From the NCBI GenBank assembly GCA_013416795.1, contig RQSC01000031.1:6757-70756 (forward strand): a stretch of 64,000 nucleotides of DNA. Direction: 5' to 3'. Shown piece after piece: positions 1 to 10,402 of the stretch; position 1 is the first letter of the stretch, and each line of letters begins with the position of its first letter. Source of the stretch: Prasinococcaceae sp. CCMP 1430 (taxonomy: Eukaryota > Prasinodermophyta > Palmophyllophyceae > Prasinococcales > Prasinococcaceae). The position numbers were made by a program, and so were the translations under genes. Below the pieces are notes generated by a model, which worked only from the letters and a program-made list of their open reading frames with translations, was not told the DNA's origin and made no database searches.

Positions 1-349
1 GCGGCGCGGGCGGCGCGGGCTGCGCGGGCGCGCGCAGCGCGCGCACCTTGAAGTACCTGAAGAACGGCGCGCGCACGAGCTCGGAGAGCGTCGGGTGCAG
101 CACGCGCTCGTTGAGGTCGTCAACAGTCGCGTAGTCGCAGCAGCAGTCGCCCACCTCGCCCTCCAGGCCGATGTTGGACACGGGGCAGCCGCACGACTCC
201 TCGCCTTCGGGACCCTTCGCGGCGGCCGCCGCGACGGGCGCCGCCGCCGCCGAAGCCGACGCGGCCGCGAGCGCGGCCGCGAGCGCGAGCGCGAGCCCGG
301 GATGGCAAGATCGCCGGCGCGGGCGCGGGCGCGCGCACGCCGCCGCCAT
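1..349 (-). CDS. ERO1: ERO1 endoplasmic oxidoreductin, first exon (partial)
   Basis: ERO1 is the ER flavoenzyme that reoxidises protein disulfide isomerase. The exon runs 349 to 47 on the minus strand and ends at an AAG/GTGCGC donor at 46-45; the rest of the gene lies beyond the window edge. From the ATG it encodes about 101 residues. They start with an Arg-rich tip, then an Ala/Leu run that reads as a signal peptide. Then follow the ERO1 N-terminal cysteines (ESCGCPVSNIG, GDCCCDYATVDDLNE) and the segment FFRYFK, which matches the FRYYKVNLKRP stretch of animal and yeast ERO1 exactly where the intron interrupts it. It is divergently arranged with the K+ channel gene, leaving about 225 bp between start codons. 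Family assignment is firm despite the short fragment. Confidence 0.82.
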   Translation of the reverse strand, partial: MAAACARPRPRRRSCHPGLALALAAALAAASASAAAAPVAAAAAKGPEGEESCGCPVSNIGLEGEVGDCCCDYATVDDLNERVLHPTLSELVRAPFFRYFKVRALRAPAQPAPPAP

Positions 350-574
350 CGGCTCCGCCGGCCCGATCGCGCTTCCAGTCACAGACAGTCACGCACGCGA
401 GAGAGCTAGAGAGAGAGCGCGTCGCCCTCCTCGTCCCAACGACAGCCAACACCCCCAGCAACCCCCCCCGCAGCCCACCCACCAATCAACCCACCCACCC
501 ATACAACTTGTCGCGGTTTCGCCCTCGCGCTCCGCAGCCCGGCCGCCACCGTCGGTGGAAAATTCGTGGTGTAC

Positions 575-2212
575 ATGCACGCGGCCGGGCAGACGAAGCG
601 GGTGTTCGTGCGCGATGGCGACAAGGACGTGCTCGCCGAGACCTATATCGCCATGTTCTACATCAACGAGGGCCGTCCCGTGCCCGAGGGCGTTGAACCT
701 GCCACGCTTGAGCTCTTCATGAAGGATCCCAAGCATGGCGTGTATTACGAAAACTTCATGTCCAACCACGTGTTGGAGGGTTCCGAGATCGCGGTCAAGG
801 ATCCCTCGAGGAAGGACATTCCTGTTGCGTCCTTCCAGGGCGAGGCACTCGCGGTGCTCTTCGGCATGAACGCCGAAGAGGTGCTTTCGAGCACCTCCAA
901 GCAGGCCGCTCTGGCCAGGATGGCGCTTGCTGCCGCGGGAGAGGACGACCCCGAGGCGGAAGGCGTAGGCGGCGGCGGGGCGCAGGGACAGGAGCAGGGC
1001 GCGGACGGCGCACCAGACGCTCGGAGGGGGGAGGGCGACGTGGCAGGGCAGGGGGCGGCGGACGGGAACAGCGCGCTCGGGAGCGAGGCGCTGAGGTCCG
1101 AGGTGCGCAGAGTGGCGGGCGACCTGAAGGGACCCACATTGCGCGAACGCATTTGGATCACGCTCGACGATCCGCAGAGCTCGAAGCTGGCAGCTGGAGT
1201 CACCCTTTTTACGCTGGCGCTTATCATGCTCTCCACGATCACGTTTTGCCTCGAAACGCTGCCGTTCTTTTACGAGGAGGAGACAAATTTCGACTCCAAG
1301 TGGTTCGTCATGGAGGCGGTTTGCATCGCGTTCTTCACCGTGGAGATCACCATGCGCCTCCTCACGTGCCCAGCCCTTGGACCGTACTTCAAAGACACGA
1401 TGAACATCATCGACATCGTGGCTGTGTTGCCCTTTTACATCGAGGTGACGGCCAGCTCTGCGTCGATCCCCGGGCTGAGCGTCCTGCGCGTGATCCGCCT
1501 CGTGCGCGTGTTCCGCCTGCTCAAGATGTCCAAGGGGTCCATCACCGTGTTTGCGTTGACGATGAAGCGCTCGGCGCGGCCGCTCTACATGCTTATCTTC
1601 TTCACGCTCATTGCCATGGTGGTGTTCGGCTCGCTCATCTACTTCATGGAACGCGGCGCGTTCGACTCGGACGTGCAGCAGTGGATGCGGACCGTCGGAT
1701 ACGAGTGTCCCCTCATCGTCGAGCGTGACGAACTCACCGCCGCGGACAACTCGTGGACAATAGATGACCGTGTGGCTGCTCTAGGGGAGGTGCCTCCGCT
1801 CAGTCTCAAAGAGAGCTCGTGCGTGTTCGTTCAGACGGTCAGGGACGCGGAAGGCGTCGTCCCAACCGAGGGCCCGTTCGAGGCGGAGTACTCCTGCCAG
1901 TTCACCTGGAAGCGCAATAGCGGGTGCGTGTCCATCAAGGAGGTCACGCCGTTCGAATCGATCCCCACAAGCTTCTGGTGGGCGCTAGTGACAATGACAA
2001 CTGTGGGGTATGGTGACATGTGGCCCGTCTACTGGTATGGCAAGGCGCTTGGCATGATCATCATGCTCAGCGGCATCCTGGTCATCGCGCTGCCCATTAC
2101 CGTCATCGGTGCGAACTTCGCCGAGGTGTACAAGGAGGCGATGATCTACCAGGACAACAAGGTGGCCCAAAGCAGCGGGCGAAGCAGCGGGCGGCGAGGC
2201 GCCGCGGCGTAG
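575..2212 (+). CDS. Voltage-gated potassium channel, six-TM Kv type
   Basis: Predicted plasma-membrane K+ channel of about 545 residues in one exon. S1 starts near residue 204. The S4 sensor LRVIRLVRVFRLLK (about residues 303-316) has a positive charge every third position. The selectivity filter TVGYGD is near residue 474, followed by S6 (LSGILVIALPITVIG). Two things are unusual. The N-terminus (about 190 residues, with an Ala/Gly/Glu-rich linker) shows no recognisable T1/BTB tetramerisation domain. The loop between S5 and the pore helix is about 110 residues and holds several cysteines, far longer than the usual turret. I chose the ATG at 575. The frame is open upstream, and a pyrimidine-rich CAG near 537 could be a splice acceptor, so a further 5' exon is possible. 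Confidence 0.88.
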   Translation: MHAAGQTKRVFVRDGDKDVLAETYIAMFYINEGRPVPEGVEPATLELFMKDPKHGVYYENFMSNHVLEGSEIAVKDPSRKDIPVASFQGEALAVLFGMNAEEVLSSTSKQAALARMALAAAGEDDPEAEGVGGGGAQGQEQGADGAPDARRGEGDVAGQGAADGNSALGSEALRSEVRRVAGDLKGPTLRERIWITLDDPQSSKLAAGVTLFTLALIMLSTITFCLETLPFFYEEETNFDSKWFVMEAVCIAFFTVEITMRLLTCPALGPYFKDTMNIIDIVAVLPFYIEVTASSASIPGLSVLRVIRLVRVFRLLKMSKGSITVFALTMKRSARPLYMLIFFTLIAMVVFGSLIYFMERGAFDSDVQQWMRTVGYECPLIVERDELTAADNSWTIDDRVAALGEVPPLSLKESSCVFVQTVRDAEGVVPTEGPFEAEYSCQFTWKRNSGCVSIKEVTPFESIPTSFWWALVTMTTVGYGDMWPVYWYGKALGMIIMLSGILVIALPITVIGANFAEVYKEAMIYQDNKVAQSSGRSSGRRGAAA

Positions 2213-4340
2213 CGGGCGCCACGCCATGCCTGCGCGCAGGACGACTTGAGGACGCTGCACACATGTTACATTTTGCCGCGGCTTCTCGAGGACCATCCCA
2301 CGCGCCTCGCGCCACGTCTCGCAAGCGCCGTGGCCTTGGCGCGCTCCAGCGCCTGAATCTGCGCTCGCAGCGCCATTGCGTGCGCCTCAAGCGCGGCCTG
2401 TGGCGACGTGCGCGTACATGCGCGCGCGCACACGTGTCAGCTCCTGGGGGCGTGCACCTGCGCATGCGCGTGCGCGAGCTGGAGGGGTTCGCGCACCGAC
2501 CTTGCCCTCGATGCGCACGCGTTCTTGTTCGCGCGCGCAGGTGCAAACGCACGCACGCCCCAAACATGCGGGCGGCTCACCAGCCGCTGCGCGGCGCGCG
2601 CGCTCATTGGCTCGTTCGGCTGCGTGGCGTGGCGACAGCAATTGTGGCGGGTGCTGCCGCGCGCATTCACTGGCTCGTCCTGACATGTCCAGCCACGTGG
2701 GGAGCGGCGGTTGAAGCTCTTCGCTGCTGGCGGAGCTCATGGTCGCGCGCGATGGCCACGCGGGCAGCGCCTCGGCAGCTGCGCGCGTGAGGGAACGCGT
2801 CTGACGCGCCGCGTCCGCGCCAGACAGCGTCTCGAGATCAACGCCCGCAGACTGGGGCTCGCGCACCGTGTTTGTCGTCGCTGGGCGGCCCCTGTGCAGA
2901 GTGCGCGAACGCAGGCGGCCCGGAGGAGGGCGTCCAGAGCGTGCACGCGGGCGTCAGCCGAGCGTGCACCGGTTGGTAAGACGCAGAGCCCGCCCTCCCT
3001 TCCTCACGCCCACGTACACGCACCTCATCCGTAACGGACGCTCTGTTTGCACCCCCCTCCACGCCCCCTCCGCCGAGCCCACGTCGGGGCGCGCGCGCGA
3101 GGCCGCGTGCGCCTGCGCGGCGCGGCGGTCGCGCGCGAGCAGGACCTCTTCCACCGACGCGGTCCCGAGCAGCCGGATCCGCGCCGACGCGACCGCGGGC
3201 GGCGTGCCGTCCTGCACCCGCCGCGGGCTCTCCAAGTGCATCATGGCGGCCACGCCAGCTCGCTCGCCCTCTCGCTCGCTCGCTCGCCGGCGCGGACGGA
3301 CTCCGCCAGCGCAAAGAGGTGCGCGCGGCCGCGCCTCGGCCCGGTGGGGGGGGGGGCGCACACCGGAACGGGCGCGGTCGCCCCCGTTTTTTTTTCCCCT
3401 TTTTTCGCAGGGACCACTCCGAGCCTAAAAAAAATAGCTCGGGTGCGCCGGCCTGTTTACACCTGGTTCGAATCACAGATCCGCGATCACAAACCCCCTT
3501 GCCGGGGTTTCCGCCTCGAGGCGAGGGGTCAGCTCGGCACACCGGAAATACAAATACACGTTCAGTTCTACATTTGTATACCCCATCCGATGGCAACCAA
3601 CGCCTGCTGTCACTCCCGTCGCTAGAGTTACGGTACACATCATGAAACCGAAACATCTCTGTATCATTATGAATGCGTGATAAAAATGGTTGGGATGTAG
3701 GGTTTATACATACTATTGTACGTACATGTACAGTACATCCTACGTATGTACGTGCGGTACAAAGTACGTGCCGTCTGCTGTAGGTACGTGCAACGGCGCG
3801 TGCGTGCCTGTGCGCGTGAGGCCCGCCTCGGTCGGATGGGAGCCCGGCGGACGCGGCGCCACATCAGCGGCGTGGCGAGCGAGCTCCCCCGCAGCGAAGC
3901 TTCCGACCTGGCGGACCGACCCACAGATCGACCCGGCCAGCCCAGCAGCAGAGCAGACGGACGGACAGACGGAGAAGAGGGCGCTCGTTTGATCCACGCG
4001 TCGCGTCGCGTTGGGGCCGTTTGTGACTGGCTGATCAAAAGGGAGCTTCTTTTTTGAAGTGGGGCGATATTTCGTCGTTGGAGAACCCTAAGTCGGTGCG
4101 CGCGCGTCGCGGGGCTCGAGGGGGGTCCGATGCGATTTGACGTGTGAGAGTGTCTCCCGTGGGGGAGTCTTACGCGCGCGCGGGCGGGCGCTGCTGCTGC
4201 TGCTGCTGCTGCGGCGCTGCGGGGGCGGAGGGGGAGGGTGTGGGGGTGTGGGGGTGTGGGGGGCGTCACTGGGCGCGCCGTGCGTGCGTGCTGCCTGTTG
4301 GCGGGGGTGTGGAGGTGGGACGGAGGGCGAGCGCGGCGTG
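2213..4340. other. Long intergenic stretch between K+ channel and SDHB
   Basis: No convincing gene. It begins with the channel 3' region (TTACATTTTG near 2265). The middle is very GC-rich with many antisense-open frames. From about 3420 to 3800 GC content drops and TACGTA/GTACATG-like words recur (3700-3790), as in a 3' UTR or promoter spacer. CTG-rich and GGGGTGT runs at 4190-4260 precede SDHB. Confidence 0.5.
2954..3244 (-). CDS. Possible small ORF, unassigned
   Basis: An open frame of 96 residues begins with two ATGs (3244, 3241) and reads MMHLESPRRVQDGTPP. A helix-friendly middle (RIRLLGTASVEEVLLARDRR) recalls the post-motif-VI segment of SNF2-type helicases (xRLLxxxxVEEKIL), but none of the helicase motifs is present around it. 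It could be an isolated exon or a chance GC-rich ORF. No splice partner was found. Confidence 0.18.
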   Translation of the reverse strand: MMHLESPRRVQDGTPPAVASARIRLLGTASVEEVLLARDRRAAQAHAASRARPDVGSAEGAWRGVQTERPLRMRCVYVGVRKGGRALRLTNRCTLG

Positions 4341-5395
<1,055 letters not shown>

Positions 5396-5691
5396 GCCGC
5401 GCCTCACACACACACCCCATGCGCCGTGCCTGTTGCGCGCGCGCGTGTCATTTTTACAGTTAAGGACGTCCTGATAATTGTTGGGTTGGTACACTCCTCA
5501 GCTGAAGCACCTCTTGCGCACTGCACGTGGCTGTGGGCACTGCAGACACGCGCGCGCGTCCCAGGGAGGCAATACAATCTTTGTACACACATGCGGCGCT
5601 AGGCATCGCACAGGTTGCACACGCGTCGGAAGCTTTGCCCCTTCCCCTCGCAGACGCGTGCTCGCCGGCGCGTGCGAGCGCCCGCTTGATT

Positions 5692-6717
5692 CTACTCCAC
5701 ATGCCCGCCGGCAGAAGCACGTGCGTCCGCCTCGGCCGCCGCCACGGCCGCCGCTGCGACAACCGCGTCCTCGCGCGCAGCGGCGAGTGCGGGGGCAATC
5801 ACGCTCTCCGATGCGCGTACGAGTGCGGCGGTGAGCTCCGACGCGCGGTGCACGCGCTGCACGGCGCCGCCCGACGCAGCCTGCGCCTCCGCAGCCTCCC
5901 TCTCCTCGTCGATGACCAGCCGAGCGAGCGGTGCTGTGCAGGGCGCGAATGCGGCACCAGGCGCGACCGCCGCGTCGGGCAGCACTCGCAGCGGCACCTC
6001 CACGTGCCCGGCCCCTCCCGCAGGATCCGCCGCAAAGCAGATGAGGTGCACACGTCCGGCGCTGACGCTGGCACTCGCCTTGCCTGCGGAGACCGAGCGC
6101 GCAGGGCCGGGTAGGCCGTCAGCCATGCCGTCACGCAACCAAAGCTGCTCTCATCGGGCGCGCTGGGCTCGGAAACGTCCACACGAATGCAGGCGCACGA
6201 GCATGCGCGACGCACCGTCAATGTGCGCGCCGCCGCAAGTTGGCAGGGTCGCAAGTACACCGTCTGCACGCGAGCTCGCTGCCGGCCCGCCGCGCGCGCC
6301 CGGGTGCGGCACTGCGTTGAAGACCGACGCTATGAGCGCAACGAAGCACGGTTCCATCTGCTCGTAGAGCTTCTGTGTGGCGACGTCCTGCCAGCTGGGC
6401 TGCACGGTGATGCGCGGGTGCGAGTGAAACCATCCGACGACGCGACACCCCGCGGCCTCGGCCGCGGCAGCCGCCGCTGCGAGGCTGGGCGCATCGACCT
6501 CGACGCGATCCTCGCGTCGCTCCGCTCGAGGCTGCGGCACGATGGACCACACGCGCGCACGCGGCCCACCTATGCCAGCGCGCGGTGCCTCCTCAACATC
6601 GCCGAGCAGCACCGCCATGACCTCCTCTCGATCGGTCGTGAGCGCGTGCGCGAGAAGCGACGCGTACGCGCGGCGCGCGACCACCACCTCGCTCAGCGCC
6701 GAGTGACTCGTCACCAT
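5692..6717 (-). CDS. BRCC3: BRCC36-type JAMM deubiquitinase
   Basis: A K63-linkage-specific deubiquitinase of the MPN+/JAMM zinc metalloprotease family, known from BRISC and BRCA1-A complexes. Proposed exons are 6717-6216 and 6083-5692 (297 residues), joined in phase 1 across a GTGCGT...CCGCAG intron. The JAMM zinc motif is intact: a Glu in DREEVMAVLLG and HSHPRITVQPSWQD, which fits HxHx7SxxD. VVGWFHSHP and QKLYEQMEPCFVALI match BRCC36 closely. The second exon begins near GRVHLICFAA and continues into an Ala-rich helical tail, where BRCC36 has its coiled coil. Upstream residues in frame lack an ATG, so MVTSHSAL at 6717 was taken as the start. It is convergent with SDHB. Confidence 0.88.
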
Positions 6718-6804
6718 CGCGTCTTCCGCCGACGGGCCAGCACGCCGCCGCTCGCCGCCACCGCCGCTCGTCGTCGCTGCCGAGCGCGCGCACGCGCACG
6801 CCAC

Positions 6805-7740
6805 CGCGGCATCCCCTTCGCCTCCCCAATGCCAACTCTCCTACAAGGATTCCACAAATATTGGATTCATTGCAATGGATTCCACACCTTTGAACACACA
6901 AACACAAGCATGCACGGCCAGCGCGCAGCACATTTTTCCCCATCGGGCGTGGAGGCGAAATCGTGATTGGGCGGGGGACTGGCTGCCGCCGTGACCTCAG
7001 TCGTGTGCGACGTCGGTTGTGATAGTGTGAAGATAGTTTCACATACGTTTTGACCACGCTGAGTTCATAGAGCCTTTCCTTTGCGCGGGGGGGGAAGGGC
7101 TGGCAGGCACATCAGACAGTCAGTAGTACTCTCTAGTCAGATGCCAACTACTCTCCAGACCAACTCAAAGCTTGGCCTGGCTAGCTACGATCGATCGATC
7201 GGTCGGTGCGTGTGGGTTGGGGCCTCCGCTGCTGCATGCCTGCCTGCCTGGACCCCCGACTGTCTCTGACCGACTGCCTGACTGACTGCCGCTGCGACCC
7301 GGCCGGCTGGTGGGGCGCGCGCGCGCGCGATCCCGATCCGCCCGGATCGGATCCGGGCGCGATCCGGGCGGCGCCTCGCGACCGAATTCCCCATCCTCAT
7401 CATGATCAGTCAGTCATCCGCATGCGGGCTGGCGGGCGCTGGCTGGCTTTTGCTTTATTGTATGAGGTATGATTCGGTCGCGGTGCGTTCAGGTTGAATG
7501 TGACGCGCGGCGGCCGGCGGCCGGCCGGGCGGCGCGCGCGGACGCCGAGGCCGCCGAGAGGGAGGACAAGCTGCGGAGGACCGCCGAGCATCCTGCCGCA
7601 TTGGGGCACGCCCCACGCCGCGCCCTCGCGTGGGCTCGTGCCGCGGCGCGATGCCTGGCGCTCCCCCGGGATGCGCCGCGCCATCCCCCCACCGTCGCGC
7701 GGCCCCCAGTCGTCGCGAGCCCGTGCTGACCTCTGCGCTT
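6805..7740. other. Intergenic, 5' of the JAMM gene
   Basis: It contains an AT-richer block at 6835-7080 with repeats of GGATTCCAC/GGATTCATTG, probably the JAMM gene promoter. GATCGATCGATCGGTCGGT runs near 7190, and CTGCCTG/CTGACTG low-complexity sequence fills 7240-7300. No gene is supported except a possible first exon of the small gene below (ATG at 7141 or 7469). Confidence 0.4.
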
Positions 7741-7747
7741 TCCCCAG

Positions 7748-8069
7748 GGTGTGTCCAAGGCCTTCGACGCGGCGTGGGAGTCGACCAACCGCGGCAAGCT
7801 GTACGCCGACATCCCGACACTCGGGAAGGTGAGCGTGCGGCCATATCGTCCTCTGGACGCGCAGGCACTCGCTGGCTGGCGTGCGGGCCGAGACCAGCCC
7901 CTTTGCCAGTGTACATGTTTCGTGCGTGTCTGACCGTCGCCCGCAATTCTGGCCGGACCGCCCCTGGCCTGGCTTGCCTCCTCCCGCTTGTGCACGCGCC
8001 CTCACACCCTGGCGTGCTTCACCTTCCTGCTTGCTGGCGCCCCACTACTAGTACGACCCCGATGCCTAG
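7748..8069 (+). CDS. Possible tiny spliced gene (two exons visible)
   Basis: A stretch flanked by CCCCAG and AAG/GTGAGC reads GVSKAFDAAWESTNRGKL then YADIPTLGK (7748-7828, 27 codons, phase 0 at both ends). A second acceptor (CTACTAG) gives YDPDA and a stop at 8052-8069, also in phase. The acidic C-terminus and good splice signals suggest a genuine small protein. The first exon is unresolved: ATGs at 7141 and 7469 are candidates, and only weak donors (GTGTGG or GTTGAA) keep phase. I do not recognise the family. Confidence 0.3.
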
Positions 8070-8693
8070 GCGTTGGCCAGCGGCGCCGCTGCGTAAGGCG
8101 CCCACCCATTTTTGTAGCTTCCCGCGGCAGTCGCGCGGCTCTCCGCCCACGCTGCGCCCGGCTCACCGCCCCGCGCTGCGCCGCCAGGCGCTCGGGCGCG
8201 CAACGCAGGGGCTCGCTCGCGCTCCACCCTCCGCGGCCACAGGGGCGCCGACGCCCGCGGCGCCCCTGGCTGCCTCCTGCCCCGCCCCACCTCCCCCAGC
8301 CCCCTCCTGCCTGAGCACAGCGCTGCCTCGCGCCCGCCTGCACAAGCTGGCACCGAGCCGCGCCGAGCGTCCATCAAAACGCATTTCGATACGTCAAAAT
8401 GAATGCGTTTGTTGCGTTTCGTGCGTGTGCGCTGTTAGCTGGGCAGCGCAGTGGTGGGTGTCGGGGGGGTGTTGGAGAGGGGAGGGGGGCAGTACGAGGG
8501 GGAGGGGCGCCACAGCGCGCGCGCTCAGCGCCCAGCGCCCGACGGCTCAGCCTGAGGAGGAGCCCGAGCGGCGAGGCAGGGCGCTCGAGGCGAACGGCCG
8601 GCGCGCTCGGGGCCGCGCGTCGGCCCGCGACCGCGGGGCGGCGCCCGAGCGCGCGCGCGCGCGCGCGCAAGGGCACGGAGCCGGTGGCAAGCG
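8070..8693. other. Intergenic before the amidohydrolase
   Basis: GC-rich spacer with an AT-richer island at 8375-8425 and G-runs at 8460-8500. A CGCGCG run sits at about 8650-8668, just upstream of the next start codon. Open frames here are compositional; no gene is supported. Confidence 0.4.
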
Positions 8694-10348
8694 ATGGCGC
8701 CGGCACCGGCGCCGCACTGTGAGCTGCTCGTGCTCCACGCAGAGCTGCTCACGATGCGCGGCGGCGGCGGCAGCGCAGCGGATTCGGCCGGCCTCGGCTA
8801 CGTCGCGTGCGGAGGCCTTGCCGTTGACGCCGCAGGCGTGATCGTCGGCGTCGGAGACGCGCGCACGCTGCGGGAACGCTTCACCGCCGCGGTCACTCTC
8901 GACGGTGCGCGCGCGCCGTTGCGCGCGCGCGTGGCTCTTCCTTGATGTGCGAAGCGCGGCGCGACCATCCTCGCTAGCTTCGAGCTGCGGGCGCTAGTGT
9001 CTGACGCGCGCAGGACCGCACGCGCCGTCGTCTGCGTGCAGTGAGCGGGTGCGTCGTGATGCCGGGTCTCGTCGATGCGCGCCTTGAGTCGCGTCACTCC
9101 ATCAGTCGCGCGGCCGCTGGCGATGCTGAACGCGATGGTGTAGACCCGCTTCCGCACAGCGCAATGCTCTGCGGCGCGCAACTCGCTGTGCTCGAGGGCT
9201 TGCGCGCAGGCACGACCACGTTCTGTGACGCCGGGCCGCCATTCCTCGGTTGGGCGGAGACGTATGCCGCCGCGGGCGCGCGCGCATGCCTGGCAGTTGA
9301 TGTGAGCGCAGGTGGCGCCGGGCAAAGCGGTGGAGGGGGGGCGCATGCAGGTGCGGCTGACGCAGCGGCCGAAGCTGACCTTCGGACGGCGGCGTCGTTC
9401 GCTGCGCAATACCATGGCAGTAGCGGCGGGCGTATTCAGTGCCAGCTTGCCCCATGTGCAAGTGCGTGCACTCAGGCACAGCTCAACGTTGCCGCGCGTG
9501 CTGCCAAGGCGTACGGAGGAGGGCTGCACGTGGCCGTGTGCGCGCCCGATGCGGAGGTCAACCTGCGCAACGATGCATTGCACGCTCAAGTAGCGCGGCC
9601 GGTGGGGGCACTCGACGCGAGTGGGGTACTGTCGCCGACGCTTTTGGCAGCGCACCTCACACGATGCACTGTTGAGGAGGCAGCCACGGTTGCGTTCAAG
9701 AGCGGGCGCATGGTCATTTGCCCAACCCAGGCCGCCATTGTGGACGGGAACATCGGGCCGGTGAGGGAGTTCCGAGCGGCAGGGGGCGCGTGCGGTCTGG
9801 GAACCGGCGCAGCGAGCCACGGTTGCGGACACAATCTGTGGAACGAAGCGCGCGCGGTGGCCCTGGCGGCGAAACTTGATGCGCGAGATGGCTCGGAGGC
9901 GCCCGCCACGGACGTCCTGCGAATGGCAACTGTCGAGGGCGCGCGCGCGTTGGGCCTAGCGGACAGGGTTGGCATGCTCGACGTGGGCATGCAAGCTGAT
10001 TTCATCGTCCTTCGGCTGGACTCGCCCTCCCTGCTGCTTTCGCGACCTTTGGCACATACGATGAGAAGTGACGAGGGCGTCAATGGCAGCCGGGGAAACG
10101 GAGAGGGACGCCGCAGCAGCGAAGGCGGTTCTTTGACGCCGAGTGCGGTGATCGAGCGCGAGCATGCGCGCGCGGCGCTCCTCGCGCGCGCGATACTGTG
10201 GAACGCTGGCGCTGAGAGCGTGTCGCACGTCTTCGTGGCGGGAAAGGTGGTGAAACGCTGCGGGAGCGTGCTGACAATGGACGAGGGCAAGGTCATCACC
10301 GAGGCACAGCGGCAGGCAGACAGGCTGCAGCAGTCGCAGACAGTGTGA
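8694..10348 (+). CDS. Amidohydrolase-superfamily protein, probably catalytically dead
   Basis: It resembles the MTA/SAH deaminase and guanine deaminase-like branch of the amidohydrolase superfamily. Proposed exons are 8694-8904 and 9042-10348 (505 residues), joined in phase 1 by GTGCGC...GTGCAG. The fold landmarks are present in order: an N-terminal beta segment (CELLVLHAELLTMR), GCVVMPGLVDA, LRAGTTTFCDAG, LLAAHLTRC, GLGTGAASHG, and the C-terminal ATVEGARALGLADRVGMLDVG, ending in a beta-sandwich part. The metal-binding HxH after PGLVDA is missing (it reads RLES). The Glu of the HLxE motif is missing (LHVAVCA), and the usual GTD Asp is Gly. Only two isolated histidines remain. A long Ser/Gly insert lies at about 10060-10140. 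Superfamily membership is confident; activity is doubtful. Confidence 0.78.
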
Positions 10349-10402
10349 CTTGTAATGTTGTACATACATAAGTGTATTTTATCTGCCATCAGCACATGCT
10401 GC

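Noticed and set aside
1950-1975. Second T-loop-like word in the K+ channel gene
   Set aside because: It lies inside a confident coding sequence and has no cloverleaf partners.
2020-2866. Overlapping Arg/Ala/His-rich ORFs on both strands downstream of the channel stop
   Set aside because: High GC removes stop codons. None shows conserved motifs, hydrophobic pattern or splice logic.
3466-3500. Possible tRNA B box (GGTTCGAATC)
   Set aside because: The word matches the T-loop consensus, but the flanking bases do not form a T-stem, and no acceptor stem, D-arm or anticodon arm of the right spacing could be drawn.
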